Positions 49,067-60,979 of a stretch of 64,000 bases of DNA are shown piece by piece. Numbering within the stretch: the first letter of the stretch is position 1; the number at the start of each line of letters is the position of its first letter. The stretch is from Cynocephalus volans (lineage: Eukaryota > Chordata > Mammalia > Dermoptera > Cynocephalidae), in the NCBI RefSeq assembly GCF_027409185.1, contig NC_084472.1, positions 47,541,427 to 47,605,426 on the forward strand, given 5' to 3'. Both the position numbers and the translations under genes were made by a program. The notes under the pieces were generated by a model that searched no databases, was not told the origin of the DNA, and saw only the letters and a list, made by a program, of their open reading frames with translations.

Positions 49067-51668
49067 TACAGATGAAAATCAGTTGTACGGTCAGATAGAT
49101 AATTTGACAATGGTACAGAATATTTTTTTTTTACCCGGGATGTATATTGTCACATACACAATTGGCTCTCAATCAAAATTTATTGATAAAACATTAGAAC
49201 TAGTCTTTTTCAACTAAATGGAGAGCAGTTTGTCTATTTTCCTAGGTGGGAGAAGTTCAGTTTGTTGTGGGCTTTGAAGTATTGCCCCACTCTGATTCTA
49301 GAACTCCTTTCATTGATTTCTTTCCATCTCTCAGGCAGGTATTCAGTTCTGAAGGTTTGTCATTATATTGCCAGGTTGCTTTTTTTCTAATCTCTGGGAG
49401 ATGCAGACTGGAAGAATGGATTTTTTTTGTTGTTGTTATTGTTCTCTGTACTTATTTAAGATAGAAGTATCATTCAGAGCCCCTTCGAATATGGAAAGGG
49501 GAGAAGCAGTGAAGTTAAAAAGACTAGGATGCAAATTTTACTACTTTCACTTAGAGCAAAATTGAGGATCTCAGTTTCCTCTTTTGAGATAATTCCATTT
49601 AGCTTTCAGAGTTGGCATAAGATGTAAGAAGATAGGATATTTTCTGGTGATGCTCAAAAATGATACCTGCTCAACAAATGTTAACTTCATTCTCTTCTTT
49701 TCCTCCAGTTTCTCCACCATGTTGTTACATATCCTCTATCAACTGTGAGTCATATTTATCTTGTACGATAGATCAGAATTACTTAACAAGTATGAAGTAT
49801 TTTTTCAATCATTGATTCATTGTTAGTCTTTATAGTATTTGGTAAGATGGTAGAAACTTCTAGTGGAACAGTGGATATAGACAGAAGTAATTACATTTTG
49901 GAGACAGAGCTAATAATAGATGTTGGGATCTGATATGTGACTTATAGAAAGAGAGAGAAACCAAGTTTTACACCAAGATTTTTGGACTGAGATAGTAGGT
50001 GTCTATTGCTTCCAAATGCCACTTAGCAGATGAGAAAATAGAAGAAACAGAATTGTTGGGAGGGAACAAAAAAGAATCAAAGGTTATATTTTAGACATGC
50101 CAATTTTTAGATGCACATTGCACCACAAAGTAAAGATACCATATAGTGGTTGGATGTATGCATCTTAAGTTCAAGGGGAGAAATCAAGGCCAGACATGTA
50201 AACTTGGCAATCATAGATATATAAACTATATACAAAGCCATGGGACTGAATAAGATCGCACTGGAGAGTGTAGATATAGGAAAAATAAAACCTAGTACCC
50301 TACTAGCAAACCCTGGTTATTCCACCATTTGGCATTGGAGTAAGGGAAAAGAAACCAGCATAGAAGCTGATAGGCAGGTCCAGAGAGGTAAGAGGAAAAC
50401 AAAGAGGGTATTAGGAAGCTGCAAGAATAAAGGCTTTCAGGAAAGGAAGAATGCTCAAATGTGTTGAGAGAAGGTTGCTTGGAGCAGCACAGAGAACAAG
50501 GATAATTGACTAAAGAAGTTTCAGTTGAATGGTGGACACAAAAGATTATTTGGGGAAAGTTGAGAAGAGAATGGAAATGTCATTGGTTAGAAGATCTTTT
50601 ACACATGATGAGACATCAAAATGTAAACACCAGTTTGAGATGAAAGGACAGCCTTGTAAATTTAGTAATCTTTCTCAAATTCTGCTTCCTGTAAAAGGTT
50701 AAGAGATTGAGTTACAAATGTTTATGCATTATGTTTTCTTAAGACATGACCAAATAAGTTTAACTAGCTGTTTTACCTTCTGCGTAATATTTGAATAGTA
50801 CAATTTGATTTGCAGTATACAAAGACTTGGCTAGCATTTCTCACATTCTGGTCAAAAGCCTTGAACTATGATGGTCTCTCTGTTGCTGGGAAAAGTCTGA
50901 CCTCACTATTGCCATGACAGAAAGAAATTGAGAAGATGTGAAAGGAAAGTGAATGCTGAACCTCAAGTTAGGAAGGAGACAGCCCAATTACATTTGAGCT
51001 TTCAGATCAGAGTCTTATTTATATTAAAAGGGAAAAGGAGATTGAATTTAAACAAATCAAAAACCTTGAGTAATAAAGAAATTGTCCCCTGATCTCAATG
51101 GCTGTCATCTCTGTTTTTACAATTCTGTGAGTCTGGTGCATAATTGGATTTTGTTTTAATGCTATGAAGCAAGAAATACAGAATACATATATTTGTCAGG
51201 CAGTGGCAGGTATCTATTTATGGGCTAAGTTTTTCTTTTGATAGCAATGAGTAAGTTATAGTTAAGACAGAATATAGAAACTCTTGCTTCTAATTCAAAT
51301 GCTTCATCTATTTCATATGCTCAGGACATAAAAGAAACTTATTCCAAATAAGACCCAGAAGACAAACAGCTCATGCTTTTTGTGTGTTCAGTCTTTTCGG
51401 GCTTGGTATTTTAGGAAAATCTTCTCCTAACTTTATCAGCAATCACTTAAAATTAGCAATCTCACTGCTCCAAACATGCACTGCCTTCCTTGTCTTGTCT
51501 CTAGGCTTCTGATCATGTTGTCACCATGGTAGAGACTTTCCTTATCTTTTCTTCCTTTGAAATGTATTAAGACTTTTCTAATGGTTTTGTACATAATTTT
51601 TGTAAACATTCCATGTATACATGAAAATAATATATAATCTCCAACTGTTGAGTACAGTATTCAAGATT
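49067..51668. other. Unannotated intergenic sequence
   Basis: 2.6 kb, no gene. A 75-codon lysine-rich frame (50240-50467) has no recognisable domain. No clear repeat. Confidence 0.4.
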
Positions 51669-51751
51669 TATGAGAGTGCTACAGAAGGTTCATGGAAAAA
51701 TGGAATTGAAAGATAATACAAATATTTCCATGAACTTCTTGAAGATCCTGG
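51669..51751. mobile_element. Mariner-like palindromic MITE, copy A
   Basis: Inverted ends 'acagaaggttcatggaaa' and 'tttccatgaacttcttgaag' pair with each other around a short AT-rich middle, with a TA at the left edge. About 80 bp, directly followed by a (TG)n run. The same ends recur at 61.77 and 62.10 kb. Confidence 0.7.
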
Positions 51752-51939
51752 GTGTGTGTGTGTGTGTACTGTGCATATATAATATAATTAAGCTGTTCAA
51801 CTCTTCTGTATTCTTATAATTTTATTTATTTATTTTATCAGTTCTTGAGAGGGTTATTAAAATCTGCCTCTAAAACATTGGCTTTGACAATTTCTTCTTG
51901 TAGTTACATCAATTTTTACTATATGCATTTTATAACTTT

Positions 51940-52524
51940 TTATTACAGGTATGAAAATTTTAAGTTGTACATCTTCCCTAGTGAACGAGACCCCTTACCA
52001 ATACATGGCGACCTTCTTTATTGTTAGTAATTTGTTTTGCCTTCAGAACAAATCTGACTGATGTTATTTTAGTTATACTAGACCTTTTGGGTAGTATTTA
52101 CCTGGTATACATCTTTTTAAAATCTTTTCAATTGTCCCCTCTTCTTATGTTATAAATGATTTTAGTAATCTAACTTAATTGGAGAGATTAAACTTTTACA
52201 TTGCGATTATTGATGTTTGGATTTAATTCTACAATCTAAAGTATATCTCCTCAATAATCACAATGTAAAAGTTTAATCTCTCCAATTAAGTTAGATTACT
52301 AAAATCATTTATAACATAAGAAGAGGGGACAATTGAAAAGATTTAAAAAAGATATATACCAGGTAAATACTACCCAAAAGGTCTAGTATAACTAAAATAA
52401 CATCAGTCAGATTTGTTCTGAAGGCAAAACAAATTACTAACAATAAAGAAGGTCGCCATGTATTGGTAAGGGGTCTCGTTCACTAGGGAAGATGTACAAC
52501 TTAAAATTTTCATACCTGTAATAA
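51940..52524. repeat. Near-perfect 274-bp-arm inverted repeat (hairpin)
   Basis: The left arm 51940-52213 is the reverse complement of 52251-52524 with only three mismatches in 274 positions and no indels. The loop is 37 bp. I checked the arms base by base in 60-base blocks. Any transcript across it would fold into a long double-stranded RNA. The right arm is an insertion (see 52251-52537). Confidence 0.98.
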
Positions 52525-52537
52525 TAATAATAAAAAA
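52251..52537 (+). mobile_element. A-tailed retro-inserted copy of the adjacent sequence
   Basis: The right arm plus an A-rich tail (ends (TAA)n then A9) is flanked by perfect 13-bp duplications 'aaagtatatctcc' at 52238-52250 and 52538-52550. The upstream junction 'tct|aaag' resembles an L1 endonuclease site. So the second hairpin arm was inserted by L1-type retroposition, and its sequence is the reverse complement of DNA starting 38 bp to the left. The parental minus strand has AATAAA at the matching end ('cctgtaataaaaag'). Confidence 0.85.
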
Positions 52538-52620
52538 AAAGTATATCTCCTTTCTATCTGGCTTGTTTTTCTGTGCAGAATTTTTTGTTGTTTTTCTTCT
52601 TTCTTGTTGTATTAGAGCAA

Positions 52621-54039
52621 TCCTAGTTTATGCAATAGATAAATCCCAATGTCTCAACAGATTAACACAATAATAGGTTTTTAAATCCTTCATGTAACAC
52701 TCTAAGATAGGTATTCCTGATTGGTGGACTTTCTTCCAAGTGGTGATTTTGGGATTCTTCTTTCTTATATCATCAATTCAAAGTTACCAGAGAAATAAAA
52801 ACATCATGGAGAATTAAGCATGAAAGTACTTTGTGAATCTGGCCAAGAAGTGGTCTATCACTTTCAAGTCACATCGACCAGATTTTAGTTACATGGCCAC
52901 ACGTACGTGTGAGGGAGGCTAGAAAATGTAATCTACCTGTGTGTCCAGAAGGAATAACAAAAATGTTTGGTAAATACCTAGCCAGTCTCCAACACACATG
53001 CTTTTTTTTTTAGTTCTACCCTTCCCCTTATTCCAAATCTTGTCTACTCACATGGAAACTGTATACTCTATTTCAATCTCTTATCTATTACCCTATTTTT
53101 TAACATACATATGTAACTTGCCAGCTCTTAAGGTCAATCAATATCTTTACCCTCCTTCTAAACAATGCAATGACTTTGGAAGTCTTTAACTCCACTTAAT
53201 TTATACCAATCACTGCCCAATTAGGAAAAAGAAATCACCTGGTAATTTGAAAAGAAAAAGATTAGTATAAAAATAGTTTAACATAAAGAATTATTAGCAG
53301 GATATCGGAGTAATGGAAATTAAATTGTAAGCATCATGGAGGACTGTAAAGAATGAAGGAATTGCAGATACAAGGTACAGTCACTATCTCCAGGACTGAA
53401 ATAGAGCACCCAAGAAATGCTCCCTCCCTTCCGGCTGAAACTTTGTTGGAATGCGTTGACACAGGAAAAGTCACTGATGTGCCTCAATGGTGGAACTTGC
53501 TGGAAATCTGCCCTATGGGTGCTACTCACAGGGAGTTGCCATGTCTCAGAATATGTTGCAAGTCACACAAGGGGTTACAGGGGTAAGCTCTCCATATGAG
53601 GTGCTATACTTGGAACTTGCTACAAAGTCACCTTTGGGAGTGCTTTTGGAGCTACTCATAGGTGGGGTCTGGCTACTGGCATGCCACAGGGAAGTCATGG
53701 AGATAGTGGAGGAAATAGTTGGCTACTGACTCCGCTAACCACTTCATGCTGCAGGAACCAGGGTTTAGAGAAGCCACCTTTGTAGGAGCCAAGTGCTGAA
53801 GAAACTGCTGTTAGTCCTGAGTACAGGGGAAAGCTACACCTATAGGAGAGCATGGCAAGTTAGGCTGTCCTCATAAGAACAGGGAAGAAAAATCGCTTCC
53901 CTCTTTTGTGTCCCTCCTGGGCCTTCTATTGACAAGGCTTATCAGCATACCAGCTGGCGAAGAGGAAATATTTACAAAGCTCTTGACTATTGTCACAAAA
54001 CAAGGAATAGTAAATTTGGATCAGAGAAACAATAAATTG
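52621..54039. other. Unannotated; possible unnamed repeat 53.23-53.99 kb
   Basis: No gene. The 53.3-53.95 kb part is GC-richer, with several internal near-repeats ('ggaacttgct' at about 53.49 and 53.61 kb; 'gctactcac/at'), like an old LTR or medium-reiterated repeat, but I cannot name it. The overlapping frames on both strands show no domain. Confidence 0.4.
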
Positions 54040-56150
54040 GTGACTAACACAAACCCATTCCAACTTATACGTTATTTTTGCTCATGATTTTAATTCTTTT
54101 TTAAGTCCACGAGTTAGACAAATATGTTATAGCTTTTTAAAAAATTTTTAGTTTTTCTGCATGTTTTGCTATTTTCTTTTTTTTTAGCCAGTATTTCTAC
54201 TATTTCAGAGCTTCCTGGGATCCTTTTTCTCTTTCATGAAACATGTTCTTTAAAACTGTGAGGCTCTGTTTTAATAAGCTGTTTTTGTCTTGAAACAATT
54301 TTTATTTCACCTTCATTCTTTATTTCTCTCATGTTGTTCTTTCTCTTTTCCTTCCTGGATTCTAATTATACATATATTAGAATGTTTGATATTTTCCCAT
54401 AGCTCTTGGTTGTTCTGTGAAATTTTGTTTGTTTGTCTGTTTGTTTTACTTTGTCTTTTTTTTTTTTTTTTTTGTATTTCTTTGGGCAATTTCTTTTTTT
54501 TTTTTTTCTTTTCTTTTCTTTTTTTTTTTTGGAGGCTGGCTGATATGGGGATCCAAGCCCTTGATGTTGGTGCCAGTTTGGGTAATTTCTATTGACCTAT
54601 CTTTAAGTTCACTGGCTCTTTCTTCAGTTGTGTGAGTCTACTGATGAGTCCAAAAAAGGCGTGTTTCTAATATTTCCACTGGATTCTTTCTCAGTTTCCA
54701 TTTCTCTGCTGAAGTTGTTCATCCAATTATGCATGTCACCCACCTTTTTCACTAGGGCCCTTAATACTTATATATTCATCAAAATTCTCTTAAACTTCTC
54801 ATCTGTGAGCTTCAGTATCTGTGCCATATCTGAGTCTGATTCTGTTGATTGCTTTATATCTTGACTGTATTTCTTATATTGTTTGTATTTGTATTTTTGT
54901 TTAAGTTATTGCATGGGATAGTGGAGATTTAAGTAAACAGGGTGCATTACTGAAAACTGGCACACCTTTTCTTCTGCTGCATTTGTAGTGTGGGAGTTAA
55001 ATCAATCTAGACAGGAGATGAGCTAGATTTGAGTTTTATTGTTACTATGATTAACTTCAGTGAACCATTGTCTTCCAATTTTTCTGCATTACTTTGTGAT
55101 TAAGGTGGGAAGTTGTTTGCAAGCGCACCTCACCATAAGCTCTCTCTCCCAGCAGTAGACTGCTGTTGTTTGTTACACAACACTTATTAACTTGGTGGTG
55201 GTAGTGGGTTGGGCCAAGTGTACTTTATTGTTCTGATTCAGTCTCAGTCAGTCTCAGTATGTAGCTAGGTCTGGAGGAGGGGACCTTCTCAGTGATTTTG
55301 AATCACACCAAACTGTAACTGATCTCTAATGTTCTAGGACTGGGGAATACTCCTTCCCATCTCCCAGGGGTGGAATATTTTCTGTTGCCCCAGCTACAGT
55401 GTATCTTCACCTGTGCTCTAAGAGTGAAAGTGTCTGCTGTTCTACTCCAACATCTTAAGGGTTTCACTCAACAAGGAAGGTAGGAGATAAGGATGTGGGA
55501 GGGATTACATGTTTCCCTTCCCTTCCCACCATGGCAACAGCAACTCTTCACCTCCAGGCTTGTACCATGAGCAAGGCTTTCTCAGGGATCTCATCCTGCT
55601 CCTGGTCTGATAATAACCCAGTAAAATCTGTGAACAGCCTACAAATCAGTGTAAATTTCCTCTTGTGTCTGTAGCATCCAGGATTTCTATATCTCATGTT
55701 GGCCCGCACTTGTCATTTGTAAACTCATTAGAAGAACTTAGCTGAATTGTTCTTACCATATTGAAAGATATCCTGAGGCATCTAACGTAAATAAACAAGT
55801 CCTTGTGTCCAGTTTCTTCTTGGAGGTACCTGTCTTTCCTTAGATTTTTGGTTAGCTGGTTGCCCTGAGACGTCTGTGCTCTGATAGCTTTGAGCAAAAT
55901 TGTGAATTTACCATTCACCGTCCAGTGAGTTTTATTTTTGTTGCAAAAATGGCAGTGACTTTGTTTTACAGATTTCTGTACAGTAAGTAGAAGTCAGAAG
56001 CCTCACCTTCATTCTGGAAAGATAGTTTTGTTGTACATTACATTCTAGGATGAGAGATATTTTATCTTAGTTCTTTTGAGCTGTCATTCTACTACTTATA
56101 GTTTCTAAGCTTATTGCTGAGAAACTACCTGTCAGCATAACTTACTGAGG
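54040..56150 (-). mobile_element. Old antisense L1/HAL1-like 5' region
   Basis: 'ggattctaattatacatatattagaatg', 'ttaagttcactggctctttcttcagttgtg', 'gtatctgtgccatatctgagtctg' and 'gctgtcattctac' have the order typical of antisense ORF1/5' UTR of old L1/HAL1 elements. Heavily diverged. The right part (55.0-55.9 kb) is only weakly supported. A CYN SINE interrupts it at 54.49 kb. Confidence 0.5.
54494..54576 (-). mobile_element. 5'-truncated CYN SINE
   Basis: A T-rich tail (54494-54530) is followed by 46 bp of reverse-complement tRNA-Ile-like sequence containing the B box complement 'ggggatccaagccc'. Duplications 'tttgggcaatttc' (54481-54493) and 'tttgggtaatttc' (54577-54589) differ at one base. 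The body starts in mid-tRNA, so the copy is 5' truncated. Confidence 0.9.
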
Positions 56151-56191
56151 TGATCTTTTGTTGAGGTGGTCTTTGTTTTTCTCCTGGCTGG

Positions 56192-56535
56192 TCCCACGTA
56201 TGGTCTAATTGTGTTTCCCCAAAATTCATATGTTGAAATCTCAACCCCCAAGATGCTGGTATGAGGAAGTGGGAGCTTTGGGAGATCATGAGGATGGAGT
56301 GGGGTTAGTGGCCTTATAAAAGAGGCCTGAAAGGGTGCCTTGCCCTTTTCCACCCTGTGAAGACACAGTGAGAAGGCATCATCTCTGAACTGGAAAACAG
56401 ACCCTCACCAGATACCAAATATGCTGGCACCATGATCTTGGATTTTCTAGCCTCCAGAACTATGAAAAATAACTGTTGGTTATAAGCCACACAGTTTATG
56501 GTATTTTTGTTATAGCGGGCTGAATGGGCTGAGAT
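56192..56535 (+). mobile_element. MLT1-type MaLR LTR
   Basis: 'tggtctaattgtgtttccccaaaattcatatgttgaaatc', 'ggccttataaaagaggcctgaaag', 'ccctgtgaagacacagtgagaaggc', 'ccatgatcttggattttctagcctcc' and 'gttataagccacacagtttatgg' follow the MLT1 LTR in order. About 345 bp. No ERV interior adjoins it. Confidence 0.9.
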
Positions 56536-57254
56536 GCTCCATAGCTTATTACATTCTTCAATTTTACTATTATTGTTTATTTATGAGTTAAATTTTATTT
56601 ATTCTGCCTAAGGTATGTTGGGATTCCAGAATAGTGTGTTTTTCACCAACTCTAAAATATTCTTATTCATTGTGTTTCTTTTAAAATATCATATCTTGCC
56701 TTTTGTCTTTGTCTTATAACTTCTCTTTCATAATTCTTCCTTTCATGTATTTTGGGAGACTTTGTCATGCATTTTTGGGTGTTTCAATAGATTTAATTTT
56801 TAGTTCATTATTTTTCTTTTTTGTCACATCAATTATTTTGTTGTTTTACCCATTCTACTAACTTAATAGATATACAGAATTATAGATATATAGATGCAGA
56901 TACTTACATAGCCTGGGTTGAAATTTTATTCCTCCAGAGTGAATGTGTATGTGTACAGCAATCCAGTCACCTGGGGGTCCTATGAACTCAGAATGACTTT
57001 AAACTCAATTTCCAGCTAGTAATTTGGGAGGCCATTCAGAAAGTGTAAATTCCAGCCCTGAGCCTGCTTGAACATAGGTTTATAGATGGGAATCCTCATT
57101 AGAATCTTTCCCCTGTTTCTTCTGCTCTACTCAAAGTCAAATCCAAAACACAAATATCCCAGCATTTCCTGAGGTGCAGCATTTCTTTTCTTTCTTTTTT
57201 TTTTTCTCATTTACATGTTAAGTGTACTTTTTTTAGGACATCTCCTCCATGCAG
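56536..57254. other. Unannotated AT-rich sequence
   Basis: Possibly the continuation of the old L1/HAL1 (56.55-56.85 kb), then unrecognised sequence. No gene. Confidence 0.4.
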
Positions 57255-57342
57255 ATTTTTTCTTTCTTCTTCTTCTTCTTCTCCTCCTCCTCCCCCTCCT
57301 CCTCGCCCCCTCCCCCTCCCCCTCCTCCTCCTCCTCCTTCTC
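57255..57342 (+). repeat. (TTC)n/(CCTCCC)n polypyrimidine tract
   Basis: About 88 bases of almost pure C/T, TTC units grading into CTCC and CCCCCT units. It is flanked by near-identical 'tccatgca' on both sides (57246-57253; 57341-57348), suggesting slippage expansion between them. Confidence 0.93.
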
Positions 57343-57644
57343 CATGCAATCTTACACGCTTTAGGCTTCCAAGGTTGTGTGTTCTCTACCTTCTATTACT
57401 TAGCCCTCTTTTCAGATCATGGCTGTAGGCCAGCATTGATCAGACAAAAATGTCTATTTCAGCTTTACTATCTTTTGCAGATTCATGTTTCTCTTGTTTC
57501 ATGCTGTCATGGTATTCCTTTACTTTATATGTAGTTCAGCCATATATCAAAAATATATATTTTCTTTGATGCTGAACTGAGAATGATTTTTCTCAACCTC
57601 TAGTACCATATTACTTGAAAAAAAAAAAAAGCCTTCACTTCCTT

Positions 57645-57965
57645 GCTTATTCAAAAAATTCTACTCATTGTTTCAAGGGCCAATTAAAATGCCACCTCTT
57701 CTATGAAGTTCATTCTGATACCTCTAGCCAGAGTTATTTTCCCTCTATCTGCCAAACACTATATTTCTCTTAATTGTATCATTTGCAGTTTTCTGCCTTA
57801 TAGTAAAACTTGCGGTTTATAGTTCAATATCGCCTTCTGGAAAAACTGACTCTTGAAGGCAGAAAGCTATGTTTTAAGTCATCTTTCTTTTGGCCAAGGG
57901 AATGGCACACAATAAGCACTTGATAAATATTGAATAAGTAAATGGATTAATAAGTGAATTGATGA
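57645..57965 (+). mobile_element. L2 LINE 3' end
   Basis: 'aatgccacctcttctatgaagttcattctgatacc' and 'gaatggcacacaataagcacttgataaatattgaataag' match the L2 pattern ('tgtcacctcctcagagaggccttccctgacc', 'tggcacatagtaggtgctcaataaatatttgttgaatg'). Confidence 0.82.
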
Positions 57966-60064
57966 AAATTTTTATAGATTTGGTATTAGATGAAACTTGG
58001 GTGAAGAGATTTATTGATCATCTAGTATATGTTATGCATATTACTAAGGGCTAAATAAATTGAAATAAATGAAATATGCTCCTTAAAGATGGAAATTACC
58101 CTTTTATTCTCCAAGATGAAGTATGAGAGGTGGGCAGATACAGGATTTTCTTGGGTAAGAAGAGAGTATATAAAAGTGTGGCCATGATTAATGAAGGAGA
58201 TTCATAATGGATTATAGAAGAAACAAGATTACGGGGAGGAGTCATCTCATCATTGTTGAGATTTATATCATGTATGCCAGCCATACCCTTTTACAACACA
58301 TTTTAATATAAGACTGGACTATATGGGCCAAAAGTCATCCTTTTGTGTACACACATGAGAGTGTGTCATTTCATAGGCCAGGAAGAATTGTTAGTATAGT
58401 ACCCTCATCCCAGCAATCAGAAAACAAAACAAAACAAAAAAAAACAAATTGTGATTACTAAATAGATTATTTTTGGCTTGTAAGAGCAACATAGGAAATG
58501 TCCTACTTTTGCATATAATGCATTCTTAATAATGTGTATCAAAGTTGATTTTATAAAGGCAAGCAATAAGTTTACATATTACAGGGGTAAGAGGTAGTGG
58601 ATCCAGGCATAGAGAGCTAAAATGTCCTCGATTATATTTTGCCTTTTACACAAATTTCCAGAGTTTATTTTGAGAATTTCAAATATGTTCTTGTTTGTTA
58701 TCTTTTTATGCACAATTGAACATATACTTGACTGGCATAAACCCAATGAGTGTCTTGTTGATTTAACACTTTTGGCACTCAGAGTGATTTCCATCTTTAT
58801 CTCAACTATATTAGGTTTGCAAGATCTACACTTCTTGTATCAGCATTTTCATCTTCCATTTGTTTTTATAAAATAATGAAGACAGAAGGCAATAAAATAT
58901 TCAAAACACTCAAACACTGCTATACAAATATGCTGCCAAAAGTGTACCGCTGGTTAGCAGACAGAAACTATATGTTACCTGAACATTTCAGCTTATCAGC
59001 TATGTATGGAAATCCAACTTGACCATATAAAACATACTTTAGGCTGTTGAGGTATAATGTGCAAACGAATGGATTGTTTGAAAGCAGAATGTACAAAAAT
59101 CAAGGTCTATGTCTAACTAGAATTATTCCTCTCAAGTCCAGTCTTTGACTTGTGCATGAAACAAAGAGCAAGCCTCATATTTCTGGAGCCATTAATTTCT
59201 CTTCAGAAATAGACCACATTTCAAGACTCTCTGGGCATTTAGAAAGAAAAGTGCTCAAAACTGCATGTTAAGATTGAGTAAATAGTACTAATAGTAAAAA
59301 TAGTAACAGTAATATTCATATATAGGTGTTCATTTTATTCTCTCTTTTTGGGGGTGTTTGTTGAAAATTTTTCATTAAAAAAATTTTAAGGAAGTTGTAA
59401 AGGTAAGATTCTCCCCTCATGGACAAGTTTCTTTCCGTCTTCTCTCAAGGATTTCTAACTAGTTTGCAATTTCAGTCCATGTATGCATACTCCTCTCTGA
59501 GTTTTCTTCGCCTTGGTGTGAGCCCAGGAAATATTAAGGTTCCAATAAAGTCTGTCTTTCCAGTTCTCAGATTCTCCATTTTCTCACCTGTGACTTTGAG
59601 CTTTCTTATCTAATTTCTCAATAATCTGCTCTTGGGAAAGGAAGTATGATTCACCCTTGACAATTTGATTGAACCTAAGTCAGTGTGATACATCTGCAAG
59701 ATAATTTTTCAGCTTTATTTCTAATTACCGAGTATTTGAGAAATTTTTATTGCTAATAAGCAAGAGAGCAAATTTTTGGAGAAATTGCATGTAGGTTTAT
59801 TTGTGGTTGAGGAGAGACTCCTGGTTCCTTGACTTTATACCAAATAAGTGTCTCTTGGGAACCAGCAGCTACAAGGACAGATGATCCTGTTCAGATTTAC
59901 TCTTCTCCTTCCTTGCCCTGGCCTCAGACTTGACACAGTGAGGACTCTGTGACATGATCTGTATTTAGACTCACAAAGATTTTTTTCAGCCACTGCTCCA
60001 TATAAACAATGATGAGGAAATGTGCAATCTCTTGAAGAGATCACTAGACTATGAAGCAAAGTAC
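57966..60064. other. Unannotated intergenic sequence
   Basis: 2.1 kb without a supported gene or repeat. Short frames on both strands at 58.58-58.88 kb overlap each other and show no domain. Confidence 0.4.
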
Positions 60065-60170
60065 TTAGGTTGTAGTTCCTATTCTGTCTTTAAACTCGTA
60101 CCAGATTTAGGACAAGTTACATTTCATTTTTGAACCTTATTTTTCTTATTGGTAAAATAAGCATACAGAA
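60065..60170 (+). mobile_element. MIR SINE fragment
   Basis: 'ttaggacaagttacatttcatttttgaaccttatttttcttattggtaaaataag' is a decayed MIR 'gggcaagttacttaacctctctg...cctcatctgtaaaat' block. Confidence 0.5.
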
Positions 60171-60175
60171 CCAAA

Positions 60176-60405
60176 TCAGTGCTTTTTAACCTTGGAAACA
60201 TATTAGAACCCAGAAAGCTATTTAAAAATGCAAACAGCTCTACAACTATCTCAATAAAAATTTCAATTAAAGAAAAAAATGCAAACACCTGAGCTTTACT
60301 CCCAGACATTCTGATTTAATTTGTGTGTGGTGTGGTTCGGTCATCAATACTTTGAAAAGCTCCCTGGGCGATTCCAATGTGCAGCTTATGTTGACAATTA
60401 CTGGA
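60176..60405 (+). mobile_element. MER20-like element with a 39-bp internal insertion
   Basis: 'cagtgctttttaaccttggaaacatattagaaccc', 'acctgagctttactcccagacattctgatttaattt' and 'aaagctccctgggcgattccaatgtgcagc' follow MER20. A small insertion at 60236-60274 splits it, flanked by perfect 'aaaaatgcaaac' duplications (60224-60235; 60275-60286). Confidence 0.75.
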
Positions 60406-60434
60406 CAAGATGATCCCTAAAGTGCTGTCCAGGG

Positions 60435-60690
60435 AGACAGTGTAACATAAATGTTTAAAAGAATAAGCATTTGAGTCAGACTAAGCTGGGTTTGAATCCC
60501 AGCTCTCCTACTTCCAGGCTACATAAGCTTGGACAGGTTGTAACTTCTTTAAGTCTCAGTTTCCTCATCTTTACAATAAAGACAAAACTTGCCTCATGGG
60601 GTTGTAATGAAGATTAGATATGATAATGGATAAAAAAGCAAATAGTTTAGAACTTTGCATATATTAAGCATTTAATAAATGATGATTAGG
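60435..60690 (+). mobile_element. MIR SINE, nearly full length
   Basis: 'gaataagcatttgagtcag', 'gctgggtttgaatcccagctctcctac', 'agtctcagtttcctcatc', 'gcctcatggggttgtaatgaagattag' and 'atattaagcatttaataaatgatg' match MIR throughout. Confidence 0.92.
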
Positions 60691-60979
60691 AAGTAGATGC
60701 TTTTTATGATGAAGCTAATACAAAAAAAAAAAGAAAAAAAGAAAAAATTCTGATTGACTCTGGTATTGCCCAAGATTAGAAAGCAGAATAATAGAGCAAA
60801 ATGAAAAAACAGAGATAGTCTCCTGCATTTCTCCAAACTTGATATATCCCATGAGTGCATTTTGTATCATCGGGGACTATGTATGTAATAAATGGTACAA
60901 GATCAATTGGTTATAAAAAAAGAAAAACAAAATGAAACAAAACAAAAACAGCAAAATTAAATCCTCATCTTGTATCTTC

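Larger units (their letters stand above)
51825..52620 (-). mobile_element. Old antisense L1 fragment hosting the inverted repeat
   Basis: 'cagttcttgagagggttattaaaatctg', 'gaacgagaccccttaccaat' and 'aatttgttttgccttcag' follow, loosely, the antisense ORF2 endonuclease-region text of old L1s (compare 3.45-3.75 kb). It continues past the insertion at 52251-52537 with 'gtatatctcctttctatctgg'. Limits are approximate. Confidence 0.6.

Noticed and set aside
54290..54635. Hydrophobic Phe/Leu-rich frames suggesting a membrane protein
   Set aside because: Produced by T-rich antisense L1 sequence and the T-rich tail of the CYN SINE.
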